From Neocallimastix lanati (nom. inval.) (Eukaryota; Neocallimastigomycota; Neocallimastigomycetes; Neocallimastigales; Neocallimastigaceae), in contig JACVTC010000036.1 in NCBI GenBank assembly GCA_016946835.1, positions 511,501 through 575,500 of the forward strand: 64,000 bases of DNA, written 5' to 3'. A model generated the notes under the pieces. It was not told the DNA's origin. It ran no database searches and saw only the letters and a program-made list of their open reading frames with translations. Below are positions 31,540 to 43,391 of this stretch, in pieces. The position numbers and the translations under genes were made by a program. Every line of letters starts with the position of its first letter. Position 1 is the first letter of the stretch.

Positions 31540-34500
31540 CAGCAATTAGTATAATAATAAAATCTTAATTATTTTTCAATCTTATATGCAATTTCAATCT
31601 TTTTATATAAAACATAACTGTAGCTTTTTAAATCAATTATTCAATCAAAAGAATTTTTTACACTATACTACTAACAATATTGTTTTTGTTTTTTTCTTAT
31701 ATTTTTTAAATTTTTTCTATATTTTTTCTATACTTTTTATATATATATATATACTTTTTTATCGTTATATATGTTATTTTATATCTCTATATTAATTTTT
31801 TTACTTTAGGTTTTTTTTAATTTTCATATCCTTTTACAATATTTTAACATATAAAAAAAAAAATAAATTAAATTTACTATTTTACATTATTTTATTGAAT
31901 AAATAATTTTTCCACTAACATTGTTTTTTAAATATATCTTAGGAAATACAATTCATGTGAAACTATTAACTCTTATATTCAGTAAACTTAAATGTTAAAT
32001 ATTTTATATATAATTCTTTGGTATTCAATCCTTATAATCAATTCATTTTAAATAGAAATTAAGTCAGTTCTTTTCTCAACTAACTCTAAACATGGATGCT
32101 TCTAGTTCTGTTAACACTACTCCCTTCCATCGTGGTTTCTACTGCTTCGGAAATCATATGAATAATTATAGCCTTATTTTCATTCATGACCTTAATTCTT
32201 GGTCCCCTAGAAAACTAATGGCACAAGTTATTAGTAAGATCCCTTACTACAATGAAATTATTCCATATGTTAAAAAACTTTTTTCTCCAAGGTATGGCTC
32301 ATACTTCATTATTAGGGTTAATAAATACAAAAATGATCTCATCTTTTTCTATGTTTTAAATTTCTTAAGAGATGAAATTCCTGAAACAGCTAAAATTACC
32401 TGGTCCTTGTGTAATAAACTGAATCAAATGAACAAGTCGAGGAAATCTAAAAACATTGATGTTGAACTTAATCCTATGGCAAAAGATTTTTTCTCTAGCC
32501 ATCTAAATTCAAATTCTTCTTTCTTTAATCTCTGTGTTAGTTGGAATATTAACGGTTGGAATACTGAAAAGCGAGATAGTATTTTGTATCTCAACTCTAC
32601 TTTTAAACCTATATGTATCTGTCTACAAGAAACTGGAAAAAGTAAATATCTACCAAAAGATGTTTCATCACCTTTATTTCCATATTACAACTCAGTTTTC
32701 CTTAAAGCTAATCCTAAAACCCCTGGTATGAGAGGACTCTTTATTGGTGTTCATTCTTCGTGCTCTTTCTTCCAAGAACCGTTTTTATACAAATATATCA
32801 TTTCAGTTAATATTACTTCTTTTTGGAATCAAAAATGTACTATTGGTAATATCTACTTCCCTCAAAGCAAATGGAAGGAAGCAAGACTAGTTGCTTTTGA
32901 TGAACTCTCTCAATGGTTACGTTTTCACAATAGAAAAAATGTTCCGGCTGTCCTAGTTGGTGACTTTAACATGTCATTAAAGAAGATCAAAACATACATT
33001 TCAAATAATTTTCCTAATTGGTATATTGCTCCTTTATATGGTAATCAATTTACATATGCTAAAGGTACTAGATCATCTTGCATTGATCATGTCATCTATA
33101 ATGAGGCTTTGGCATCCCATATTAATAAAACCTCGGTTTGTACTTCGTTTTATGGTATTTCTGATCATAAACCTATTTTACTTTCTTGCAACAAAGTTCT
33201 CTCCGATGGTTTTATAAGGCCTACTAAAGTTTCTAAATGGTCAACTCATATTTGTAAAACAAAAAATTCAGATATTTTATCACATAATTATTTTTCAATC
33301 CTAGAAAATGACCTTGATTCTCATTACAATTCGCTTACGGCTGATGAAATGGTAGAAAAATTTATCAATACAGCAAATAATATCGGGAAAGATATTTAGG
33401 CTTTTATTCCAACAAATTTAAAGGGCTCTGCTTTTCATTGTCCTTATTACATTAAAAAACTATCTCATGAAAAACATATTGCATTTCGGAATATTAAGCC
33501 TTACTTTAATTGTGAAAATGTTGATAATTACCTTGAACAATTTAATAAATATGAAAAACTTTGCAAATTAATCAAGAAAACTAAGAGTAAATTTCGTTCT
33601 GCTAGATTTAAGGCTAATATAGTAAAAATAGGTAATTATTTTTTGAATAAAGATTTCAAAAATGGTTGGAGATGTTTAAAGAAAATGGCTAAACCATCAT
33701 ATTCATCTACCTCCCTTACTTGCATTAAATCTAAGTTTGGTCAAGATATTATCTCTCCTTCAAAGCAATTAGATAGATGGGCTGAATATTATAAAGATCT
33801 TGCTTCGGATCCCTCAGGTCACAGCCTTAATCGTAATTACTGGAATCATGCTTTAAGGAATATTAGTCTTAGATCCACTACCTGGAATATAAATGGTCCT
33901 ATTACGATTGAAGATATTAAAAAAACTATTTCATCGATGAAAAATAACAAAGCACCCGGCCCCGATGGTATTCCGATTGAATTCTACAAAGCTCTTTTTT
34001 GTAACGAAGAATTACTAGAATCACATCCTGCTGCTGGAAAGTGTCTAAAATTGATATTTAATAAAATATGGAATGGGTCATTTCCTAAAAAATGGAACTC
34101 AGCTTCTATTGTATCAATTCCTAAGAAGGGTGACCTATCAGATTGTAGTAATTATCGAGGTATTTCTCTCATTAACGTTGGACTAAAAATCATTTCAAAA
34201 ATTATAACAGATAGAATATCTACTTACGCACTCTCACACAATTTCATTAGACCTGAACAATTTGGATTTCGCAACCGCGAAGAATGCATTAGTTTATTCA
34301 TTTCCGTTAGAGAAATTTGTCAAAGAAGAAAATTCCAAGGAAAATTCACATATTTAGCTTTTTTAGATCTTAAAAAAGCTTATGATTCAGTTCCTATTTT
34401 TAACATTCTTACTAAATTATATCACTATGGAGTACGCGGTAAATGTTTTGATTTTCTTTGTAATTTATATACTTCATCTAAAGCACGTGCTCGATTTGCT

Positions 34501-36410
34501 TCAATGTTATCAAATGAATTTCCTATTAAAAGAGGTGTTCGTCAAGGTTGTCCTTTATCTCCAATCTTATTCAATTTATTCATCAATGATATACTAAATG
34601 ACTGTGAAAAGTATGGTGTTAATGTTGGAAGAAAAAAGTGTTGTGGTGGACTCTTTGCTGATGATGTTGTTCTCATTGCTCCAAGTGCAAAAAATTTAGA
34701 AAAATTATTAAAAAAGGTACATAAATGGGCTAATTTAAATGAAATGACTTTTGGTATTGAAAAGTGTGCAACTATGGTTATAAAACCAATGAACTTCCAA
34801 CCTCCTCCAAACTATAGTGATCCAACCTTCTATTTAGGAAAGAATGATATTCCTAAAGTTTCTAGTTATGTCTATCTTGGTATTCCTTTTTCAGATGATC
34901 TCCTACTAGAACACATTATATCTCACATGCATTTTAAAGTTAGAAAATCCCTTCTTTCATTTACACGTTTCTTTTCAAATAAACTTATTCCTATTGTATA
35001 CAAGAAAAAAGTTCTTCAATCCTTTGTTATTAGTAAAGTAATTTATTATTCTCCTTTACTTGGTTCAAACAAATCTAGAACGGCTAGAATTCAAACATTA
35101 ATTAATACTGGTCTATTTTGGTGTATCGGTTCCTTCTCTAAAAATGGTAAAACAAATACAGAAAACAATGACTATATTAGACATAATTCAACAATGAGTA
35201 CTTATGCTTTATCTCGAGATCTAAGCATCCCTCCTATTGCTGGTATCTGCGCAGCCTTACAGATTAAATCATTTGCAAAATGGAGTAAATCAAACTGTAT
35301 CATAAAGGATCTTATTAAATCTATTCCCAAAATGCCTTATTATTCCTGGACTAAAGAATCTAGAACACTATATAAAAAAATCAAAAAATATAAATGTGTA
35401 AAATATGACGATATTATAGAACGTTATTGGAAATCAGTTTCCAGATTTCAAGGTATTAAAGGTCAAAACTACGATAGTAACAAGTTCTCAAACAATAAAG
35501 CTATAATAATGCTTAGCTTAAAATATCCCCAATTCAACTTAGGATTTTCGTGGATTATACGTTTACGCTGTGGTTATAAATACAATACTACTATTGCTAT
35601 TAGAATGGGTAGAGTTTCAGAAGATTGTCCAAAGTCCTGCCCATGTTGTGGTGAAGGTAATCAATCTTTTGAACATTGGATTTTTAAATGCGATGCTCTT
35701 GCATCTTTTAGATGGAATTCTTTAAATTTCATCGATGATCTCTATGTTTTATTCCTTAGGAAGATTAGAGCGTTTAATCCTCTTTCTTCCTATGACTCTA
35801 TTTCTGATTTTGAAGATTATATCAATCATTATATATACTTGTTCCTTCTTGGTGGGACTTTAGTTTTAAATGAACTACATTTCGATAGTGGGGAACAGAG
35901 ACATTTAAATGAACTACTTTTCAAAGGTTCATCTGAGTCACCTGTTCCAAAAATTGTGGGCTTGGCGGAATTCTTAACAAATGCAATACCTATCATAAGT
36001 AGTTCGTTTGAGCTATTATTTGATAGGTATTGCAAAATATCAAACTTAACCAAGAGCGTCGACGTCGTACTGATAAGGCATAATGAAAATACAGGATTAT
36101 CATCTATTACTACGAAGGGTGATTCTCGCCCTAGTAGCTCAATAAATGATGAATCCGGGGAGAGTTTAGTGGACACCACACTATCTATTTTAAGGATGTT
36201 ACTTCTAAATTTTATTTCTTTTTTATTTGATAGGAAGGGTAAAATTCCCGCATAGTACAACTTGCCGAAATACATAGTATTTTCGAGCTTTTTTATTTTT
36301 TATTTTTTATTTTTTAATTTTTTATTTTTAATTTCTAATGTACTTTTCACCTACATGTATTTTTTAAAATAAAATTTAATAAAGTTTTTGGAAGTGTATT
36401 CTCTTCCCTG

Positions 36411-36442
<32 letters not shown>
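31497..36442 (+). mobile_element. Nearly intact APE-type non-LTR retrotransposon, family 2, with TSD and poly(A)
   Basis: About 4.95 kb, flanked by the exact 13-bp direct repeat at 31484-31496 and 36443-36455. Parts: a structured 5' end, a leader of about 595 bases, one long ORF (32092-36255), a 3' UTR with AATAAA at 36378-36383, and a 29-base poly(A) at 36414-36442. These are hallmarks of target-primed reverse transcription. The clean duplication and single ORF lesion make it the youngest full-length copy in the window. Family-2 fragments recur at 38728-38822 and 39318-39860. Confidence 0.95.
32092..36255 (+). pseudogene. Non-LTR retrotransposon polyprotein (RRM-like, APE endonuclease, RT, CCHC), one internal TAG
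   Basis: One frame of 1388 codons interrupted only by TAG at 33397-33399 (codon 436). Residues about 20-120 hold LIFIHDL and GSYFIIRVNK, reminiscent of RNP2/RNP1 of RRM folds. The endonuclease (about 146-390) has SWNINGWN, CLQETGK, VGDFNM (near 290), CIDHVIYN and SDHKPILL (near 357). Reverse transcriptase (about 600-990) has APGPDGIPIEFYKAL, SIPKKGDLSDCSNYRGISL, EQFGFRNREE, FLDLKKAYDSVP, GVRQGCPLSPILFNLF and an intact catalytic FADD at 855-858. Near 1183-1200 is CPCCGEGNQSFEHWIFKC, a CX2CX8HX4C finger typical of non-LTR C-termini. The protein ends after a family-conserved TKSVDV segment. I see no clear RNase H. The stop lies between endonuclease and RT; elements in trans, readthrough or plain inactivation are all possible. 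Confidence 0.95.
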
Positions 36443-36445
<3 letters not shown>

Positions 36446-36455
36446 ATTTTTTTAA
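36443..36455. repeat. 13-bp target-site duplication, right copy
   Basis: TCTATTTTTTTAA directly follows the 29-base poly(A) and matches 31484-31496. Confidence 0.9.
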
Positions 36456-36489
36456 AAAAATTTTTTTTAAAATATATATATATATATAT

Positions 36490-36587
36490 CCAAGAGCGTC
36501 AATGCTGAAGAAACAGTAAGACAGGCCAGCAGGGCTAGCGCAACCAATGAAGATCATAATTTTGTATCTTAAAATTATGATTAGCAA
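36490..36587 (+). mobile_element. Family-1 non-LTR 3'-coding fragment (tail of another copy)
   Basis: CCAAGAGCGTCAATGCTGAA through TCTTAAAATTATGATTAGCA matches 38004-38100, the end of the family-1 ORF and start of its 3' UTR. It stops at GCAATGCG and is followed at once by a second family-1 copy starting inside RT (36588). Confidence 0.9.
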
Positions 36588-38321
36588 TGCGATTATGCGC
36601 ACCGTCAAGAACTAAGTTGAAAAAAATGCTTAAGAAGGTAAATGAATGGGCTAAATTTAATATGATGAATTTTGGAATTAATAAGTGTGCAACGATGGTG
36701 ATTCGACCAGACACACCTCTTTTTCAAAATAAAAGAGATCCTACTTTTTATCTTGCTGGTCAACCAATTCCAATAACTAAATGTTATACCTATTTAGGTA
36801 TACCATTTGATAAAAGCTTATCGTTGAAACCTATTATTAAATTACTTAACTCTAAAGTAACTAAAGCTCTCTTTTCTGTTAGTAAATTTCTTTCAAATTC
36901 CAAAATTCCTATTCCATTTAAGAAGATTATAATTAACTCTTATGTACTTAGTAAAGTCTCTTACTTTGCACCTTTACTTGGTTCGAATAAAACGAGAACA
37001 AATAATACTCAGAAATTAATTAATAAAGGATTAAGATGGATTGCAGGTATACAAAAAGCCAAATCATTTATTAATGTATATTCTATTTCAAAAGATTTAC
37101 ATATTCCTCCATTGTCAGCTAAGTGTGCTTTGTCTCAGGTCAAATGTTTTGATAAATGGAAAAATTCAAATTGTATTATTTCCTATTTAGTTAATAATAT
37201 TCCAAAATCTAGAAAATATACATGGACAAAAGAAAGTAGAACTCTTAAACGTAAACTAGAGAAAAGAGGTAATAACGATAATAAAATCAAGGATTTTTAT
37301 TGGAAAAGAGATATGAAAATCAATTCTATTAAAGCTGAGTTTTATGACAAAAACAAATTCGAAGAAACATCAAAATTTATAAAACTTTGTTATGACTATC
37401 CTGATCTTTCATATGGTTTCTATTGGCTATTGAGAGCACGAAGCGGATATAGATTAGATGCTAGAATTGCTAAAGCTGCAAAAATAGTGGACCAAATGTG
37501 TCCTAATTTTTGTCCCTGTTGTAAAAGTAATAAACAATGGATAAGTCATTGGTTAATTGATTGTCCCTTTTTCAATCATACTCGTAGTAAAGTTAATGAT
37601 AAAATTTTATTTTTATATAATGCTTTTTACCGTGGCAACCTAACAAATGATATTGTTAATAGTAATAATGATAATAGTAATAGTAATAATAGTAATAATT
37701 ATAATAGTAATAATAATATTAGTAATAGTATTTTTAGTAATGTTAGTAATAGTATTGAAAATAATGTGTATATTGATTCTAGTGTGTGTGAAAAAGTGTT
37801 TAATTTCCTTCTTGGAGGTCGAAGTATTAATAACAGTACAAGGGAATGGAAGGATCTATTTAAGTGCCAGATGAAATCAGGTGCTTATTCTGATACTCCG
37901 TTCTTAGTGGTTACTGCGGCACTTCTCCAATCGATTATACCTATTGCTATTGGCCAGCAATGGTCTTTGTTCAATAGGTTCAAATCGAATCGTACTACTA
38001 CTACCAAGAGCGTCAATGCTGAAGAAACAGTAAGACAGGCCAGCAGGGCTAGCGCAACCAATGAAGATCATAATTTTGTATCTTAAAATTATGATTAACA
38101 TTGCGAAGTCAAAGTTAATTATTATACTTCAGTATAATAATGCCCTTGTGAAGTCTTACAAATATTAATTAAATGAAACTAGAATATATTATACCATTAT
38201 TTTATTTTTATTTTGTGTTTTATTTTTTGTTTATTTTTTTATCTTTTTTTTCTTTTTTATTATTTTATTACATGTATTTTATCAAATATTTAATTAATAA
38301 AGATGAAACAAGTTTGCTGCC

Positions 38322-38353
<32 letters not shown>
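36588..38353 (+). mobile_element. 5'-truncated family-1 non-LTR retrotransposon with poly(A)
   Basis: The copy starts just after the catalytic site region (LCAPSR, then KKMLKKVNEWAKFN) and has an open frame to TAA at 38084-38086. It carries TYLGIPFDKSL, SYFAPLLGSN, YTWTKESRTL, a CPCCKSNKQWISHWLIDC finger, an Asn/Ser-rich AGTAAT tract (37650-37760), FLLGGRS and the family end KSVNAEETVRQ. The 3' UTR ends GCTGCCGTT and is followed by poly(A) (about 38325-38353); AATAAA is about 30 bases before it. It supplies the C-terminus missing from the copy at 10758-14290 and shows that copy's small deletion at 13660. Confidence 0.95.
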
Positions 38354-38357
<4 letters not shown>

Positions 38358-38570
38358 AGCAATGCGAAGTCAAAATTAATTATTATACTTCAGTATAATA
38401 AAGCCCTTGTATTATGAAGTCTTACAGATATTAATTAAATGAAACTAGAATTTATTTTACAATTATTTTATTTTATTTTTATTTTTTGTTTTTTTTTGTT
38501 TTGTTTATTTTTTTATCTTTTTTTTTTTTTTTTTCTTTTTATTACATGTATTTTTTTATTTTTTAAATAT
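38354..38570 (+). mobile_element. Family-1 3' UTR fragment joined directly to the previous poly(A)
   Basis: TTAGCAATGCGAAGTCAAAA to about 38570 matches the 3' UTR at 38092-38290 (ATTATACTTCAGTATAATAA, GAAGTCTTACA, AATTAAATGAAACTAGAAT). It begins immediately after the poly(A) of the preceding copy, in the same orientation. Confidence 0.88.
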
Positions 38571-38727
38571 TTTTTTTTTTGATGATTTTTCTTTTGATTT
38601 TCTAAATGCTATCTTTTCCTTGAATTTCGAATGAAATATTTTAAGGATTATTGAAGTTCTTTATCATAAATTATTGTATAATTTCTAAATATTGTCCAAT
38701 ATCAAATAGTTAAGTAAACACTGTTAA

Positions 38728-38822
38728 GTAGTTCGAGCTATTATTTGATAGGTATTCCTAATTACCAAACTTAACCAAGAGCGTCGACGTCGTACTGATA
38801 AGGCATAATGATAATACAGGAT
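38728..38822 (+). mobile_element. Family-2 C-terminal fragment
   Basis: AGTAGTTCGAGCTATTATTT ... GATAATACAGGATC matches 36000-36100 near the end of the family-2 ORF, including the AACCAAGAGCGTCGACGTCG string. Confidence 0.85.
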
Positions 38823-38865
38823 CTTAAGGTTAAGAGCTAATTATAAATATAACAAAGATAATTAG

Positions 38866-39279
38866 TTGATAATATTTTTAAGCGAAGTTCAACTTCGTCG
38901 ATTGTTCCGTATTTTGTGGGGATTGCGGAGTTTTTTAACAAACGTAATACCATTAATTTGTCGATCTATTAGATTGCTGATGAAATGGTATTCCGTTGAA
39001 TCTACCGTTGCCAAGAGTGTCGACGTCGAAATGATAAAGCATGGATTTTCACCTCCCAGGTGAAAAAACTAATACAGATTCGTTAGATAACACTAATACT
39101 AAAATTATTACTCGCAATAACGGACGTGGTGTTATCATCGATGAATGGGAAAAAGTTAGAGGCTATTGCTTATAATTTTATAATATATAATATTTTATTT
39201 CATGTATTTTATTATTTTTTTTTTCTTTAAATTCATGTAATTTTATTATTATTATAAATTAAATAAAGTTTTCTCTAAG

Positions 39280-39317
<38 letters not shown>
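38866..39317 (+). mobile_element. 5'-truncated family-3 non-LTR 3' end with poly(A)
   Basis: It matches, in reverse complement, the 3' end of the minus-strand element at 60350-60780: VGIAEFLTN-like codons, CCAAGAGTGTCGACGTCGAA, ACGGACGTGGTGTTATCATC, AATAAA at about 39263, TCTAAGTCT and a poly(A) of about 35 bases ending near 39317. Confidence 0.92.
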
Positions 39318-39320
<3 letters not shown>

Positions 39321-39860
39321 ATAAATATAATACTATTATTGTAATTCCTTACTTTCCTTCATATTCTAATATTTTAAAATATGAAAATTTCATAAACTGG
39401 TATATTTATATATTCCTTCTTTGTGGAATTTCAGCTTTAGATGAGCTACAATTGGACACTGGGTAACAGAGACATTTAAGTGAACAACTCCTAAAATGTT
39501 CACAGGGATCTTCAGTTCCGTATATTGTAGGGGCTTGAGGAATATCTTGCTAATACAATACCAATCATCAGTAGCTTTTTTAAGTTACTTTTTGAGAGGT
39601 TTACCAAAAAAACACTTTCATTACCAAGAGCGCTAACGTCGTACCGATATGGCAAAGGAATAGTGCAGTTTAGTAGTACTGCTAATTCTCATCAATACAC
39701 ATTTACTTAACAGTACCGTTCCGATCACAGAACCTATAGTAAGTAATTCAATTTTTGATGATCTTTCTTTGTGGTTCAGGGGAGAGTTTAGTGGGTACCA
39801 CACTATCTATTTTAAAGATGTTACTTCTTTGTTTTATTATTTTAGATTTTTAATTGTGAT
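39318..39860 (+). mobile_element. Diverged family-2 C-terminal fragment
   Basis: Segments such as GGGTAACAGAGACATTTAAG, AATACAATACCAATCATCAG, ACCAAGAGCGCTAACGTCGT and the GGGGAGAGTTTAGTGG string parallel 35850-36200, in the same order and orientation but with many substitutions and stops. It follows the poly(A) of the family-3 copy directly. Confidence 0.8.
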
Positions 39861-40420
39861 CATGTTATTATACATAGTATAAAGAATAATTATAAGTTAA
39901 ATGAATTAAAATTTAAATTTCAAAAATTATAAATTTAATATTTTGATAAATAAATATTCGAATTAATATTATTATTTAATTTAGGGTTTTCTAAAATTTT
40001 TATTTTTATTTAAAATAATTTATTTTAATCTTATTAACTTATTCTTATTTATAAATATATTTATCTATTTATTTATAAATATTCTAATTTAATAATCCTA
40101 CAAAGGATTATAATATAATTCTTTTACATGCTTTTATAATTTTAAGTTTTAAAAATAAGTTTAATCTATTTTTTGGAAATACACTTCTTTATCTATAATA
40201 ATTTCACATTTAATCCTTATGATATTTATTATATTTTAATATATGCCACTATTTACACAAATTTTTTTTTTTTTTTTTTACTATTATATTTAATTATATT
40301 TATTTTATAATTATTTTATTATTTATTTATTTGTTTGTTTATTTAATATTTAAAGTATAAATATTAATTATATTAAACTTATTATTTCTTACATTCACCG
40401 TACGTTTAATATTCTTGAAT
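39861..40420. other. AT-rich spacer
   Basis: Short A/T-rich words and one poly-T run near 40261-40279. I see no gene. Confidence 0.5.
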
Positions 40421-40424
40421 TCTG

Positions 40425-40665
40425 ATTAATATAGTATTTCTTTATAAATAGTTCCATTGAAATATTTAATTAAAATATCAGCTAAATTATTTTGTGATTT
40501 TACATAACTTAATTCAATTTTCCCTTCTTTGATTTATTCTCTTATCTTATGATATCTTAAAGCTCTATATCTTGATTTTGGATTAATACTTTCATTTTTT
40601 TGTTATTATTATGTAGCAGCTATAATATCAACATTTATGTTTCATACATTTTAAATTTATAATTA
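40425..40665 (-). mobile_element. Ty1/copia RNase H terminal remnant
   Basis: The minus strand reads NVDIIAAT, stops, then NPKSRYRALRYHKIRE, IKEGKIELSYVKSQNNLADI and LIKYFNGTIYKE. This is the conserved end of copia polyproteins (family pattern: ...IDIRYHFIRE.V..G.I.L.YV.T..Q.ADILTK). Stops interrupt it, and no other copia part is seen. Confidence 0.8.
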
Positions 40666-40744
40666 ATTCGTTTAATAAAAAAAAAATTTTTTTTTTTATC
40701 CACATACATTTTAATGGACATTCATTTAAACAGTAATATTATTC

Positions 40745-41367
40745 ACTTTCAGCCTTTATGGGGTATACGGTTGTAATTATAATTTTTAGTATTGATAGCC
40801 TTCTCCCAGAAATTAAAGTTTTCAAATAGAGTAGCAAAAACTGCTTGGTCTTTATCTTCAACTACCATAGGAATTTGATGATGACCAGAGAATATGCCAA
40901 TTATAGAAAAGATTTTGACATTTCTAATTGAAGGTTTAAGATATCATCTGTTAAGGATAGATCATATGAATATTTTATGGTAAAGTTATTTAATTTGCGA
41001 TAATCAGAGCATAGTCTCCAATCTCTATTTTGCTTAAGCACGAGATCAGCATAAGAGAAACAAGGTGAGTAAGATAGTTCTATTAATTTATTATTTATTA
41101 ATTTTATTAATTTTATTTTAATTTTATTAATTATTATTTTTTTTTAAAGCTACTATTTGAGCTTTAAATAGCGGATACGTTCGTTGTTTTTATTGATTTG
41201 GTACCTGTTACTAATTCAATCCGGTGAAGTAATAATTAAAAATTACTCAGATCATCAGTTTTTAAAGTAAGTTTATCTGAGTAAATGTAAAAAAAGAAGT
41301 TTCTAACTTTAGTTTTATCTTTAGTATTTAATTTGTCAATAATGGAATTAATAATTTCATTCTTTTT

Positions 41368-41403
<36 letters not shown>

Positions 41404-41925
41404 AAAGTTTTGCATTTTCATTTTGTTTCTATTAAAGCAAATGATAAGGATTCCGGGTTCATGTCAGTTTCATCAAAATAATCTATATCTTTATTAAAAT
41501 TTAGATCGTAGAATAGATCAGTTAATTTATGATGAGTATAACCATTATATATATATATATATATATAATATATTACTCACAAAGTTTATATCATATCTAT
41601 TCTTTTTTTTTAAATGAGTCAATACCAATAAAAATATTGAAAATGTCATCTTTCTCAATTACCCGGAGATGATCTTTGAATGTACAGTTCCCTATAGTAA
41701 CTTCCCTATAGTAACTTCCAATTAGTAGATTTCCGATTCAATTGAAGAGTTTGAATCCGCTTGAAATATAGTTTCTTCAATTTTTCCAATGGTAAGTTTG
41801 ATTATTTTTAAATTTCTTTTAAGCTGATCTTGTGATATAGTATTTACACTAGCATAAGTATCTAAAAGTATTTCACAATCTACTGTGGTATTTTGTTAAG
41901 CCATTTCTCTTTGGGAGCGCAGGTT
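40745..41925 (-). mobile_element. Ty3/gypsy pol remnant (protease and RT), degraded
   Basis: In minus-strand order: a retropepsin segment, CEILLDTYASVNTISQDQLK (about 41880-41820), where the catalytic D-T-G has become D-T-Y; FNIFIGIDSF (about 41640-41610); an acidic linker DIDYFDETDMNPESLSFALI (about 41490-41430); a poly-A insertion at 41375-41400; then RT: FSYADLVLKQNRDWRLCSDY (about 41060-41000), and in a shifted frame IFSGHHQIPMVVEDKDQAVF and LFENFNFWE (40900-40790). YxDD, RNase H and integrase are missing. It is clearly inactive. Confidence 0.85.
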
Positions 41926-41999
41926 CGAACTCTGTAGGTGAAGAGTGTAATATATTTTAAACCTATTTGTATTTTAATTTTTTTTTTTTTTTTTTTTTT

Positions 42000-42172
42000 T
42001 TTTCTAAGAACAATTTATTATTTATTCATCTAATATTTTATTCTACCTTTTCTCATGGTTAATTTGATATCTTTTAAATTTTATCATTATTATACTTATT
42101 TTGTTTTAAAAAATAATTCAAGAAATGATTTTTTAATTTTTTTATAATAATAATATATTTTATGTAGTTTTT

Positions 42173-42208
<36 letters not shown>

Positions 42209-42673
42209 AATGGGCAAAAAAAAAATTTTTTTTAATATAATAAAATAATAGAAATTTTACAAAATAAAATAAAAAAAAAATTAATAATAATAAAAATAGA
42301 AAATAAATAGTTAATAGCAGGAATACTTCAAAAAGAAAAATATTTGAGAACAAACTTTCTTTTTATTTATTTCAACTATTTAAAATATTTTTAAAATATA
42401 ATTATAATTTTAATTATTTATGTCCACTAAAAATATATATATATATATTGCAAAAATATATTAAATTTTAAATTTTATTTCTTATTTTTTATTTAATATT
42501 AAACGATACTGAATAAAAAAAAAAAAAAAAATGAACAAAATGTTATTGATTACAAATATATAATCAATTATAATATATAAATTGAATAATATATAATTTA
42601 TTATTTTATTTATATATATATATAAAAAGAGAAAGATAATTAAAGAAAATGAAATTACATATAAAAATAAAAA

Positions 42674-42713
<40 letters not shown>

Positions 42714-42950
42714 AATAATATTTATTTAAATAATAATTAAATTCTATATTTGATTATATGTATTTGATTGATACAAATAAGTTTATATATTTTTCGATGA
42801 GTAATTAAATTTGAATAAAAAATTTTTTGTTGTATAAAACTAAAATATATATATATTACATATCTAATCATTAATTCATAATATATATATATATACATAT
42901 AATATTGATGATTTATATATATAATGTGCTGTATTCATTTTGTTATTGTT
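42000..42950. other. AT-rich spacer 3' of the dynein gene
   Basis: Poly-A (42678-42711), (TTTA)n (42172-42205) and AT repeats. No gene seen. Confidence 0.5.
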
Positions 42951-42955
42951 ACTCT

Positions 42956-43347
42956 TTATTTTTGTTCATTTTCAATGGTTTCATAGAACTCGTTTTGAGC
43001 TTGAGTAATTAATTCCTATTAAATATAATAATAATAACAATTTGAAAAATTATATATTAGTAATGTAGAATTTATTTATTTTATTATTTTTTTTTTTTTT
43101 TTTTTTTTTTTATGGTTATATTATGGTATATATATTTAGAATATATTGAATATATTATTAAAATTATAATTTTACTTCTATAGTTTCAGCACTTGGTTCT
43201 GGTAATGCTTCAGCTTTCTTAAGTTGTTTAACACGTTTTTCTCTTAATGCACTTTCTAATGCTTTTTCTCTCTTTCCTTCACGTTCTAACATCTATTAAT
43301 ATTAATATAAATAATATTATTATTTAGTTTTAATTTGTCTTTTTTTG

Positions 43348-43391
<44 letters not shown>

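Noticed and set aside
31484-31545. Free-standing C/D snoRNA
   Set aside because: Only about 45 bases and positioned exactly at a retrotransposon 5' end; better explained as element structure.
35829-36275. 148-codon minus-strand ORF
   Set aside because: Antisense of the family-2 element C-terminus.
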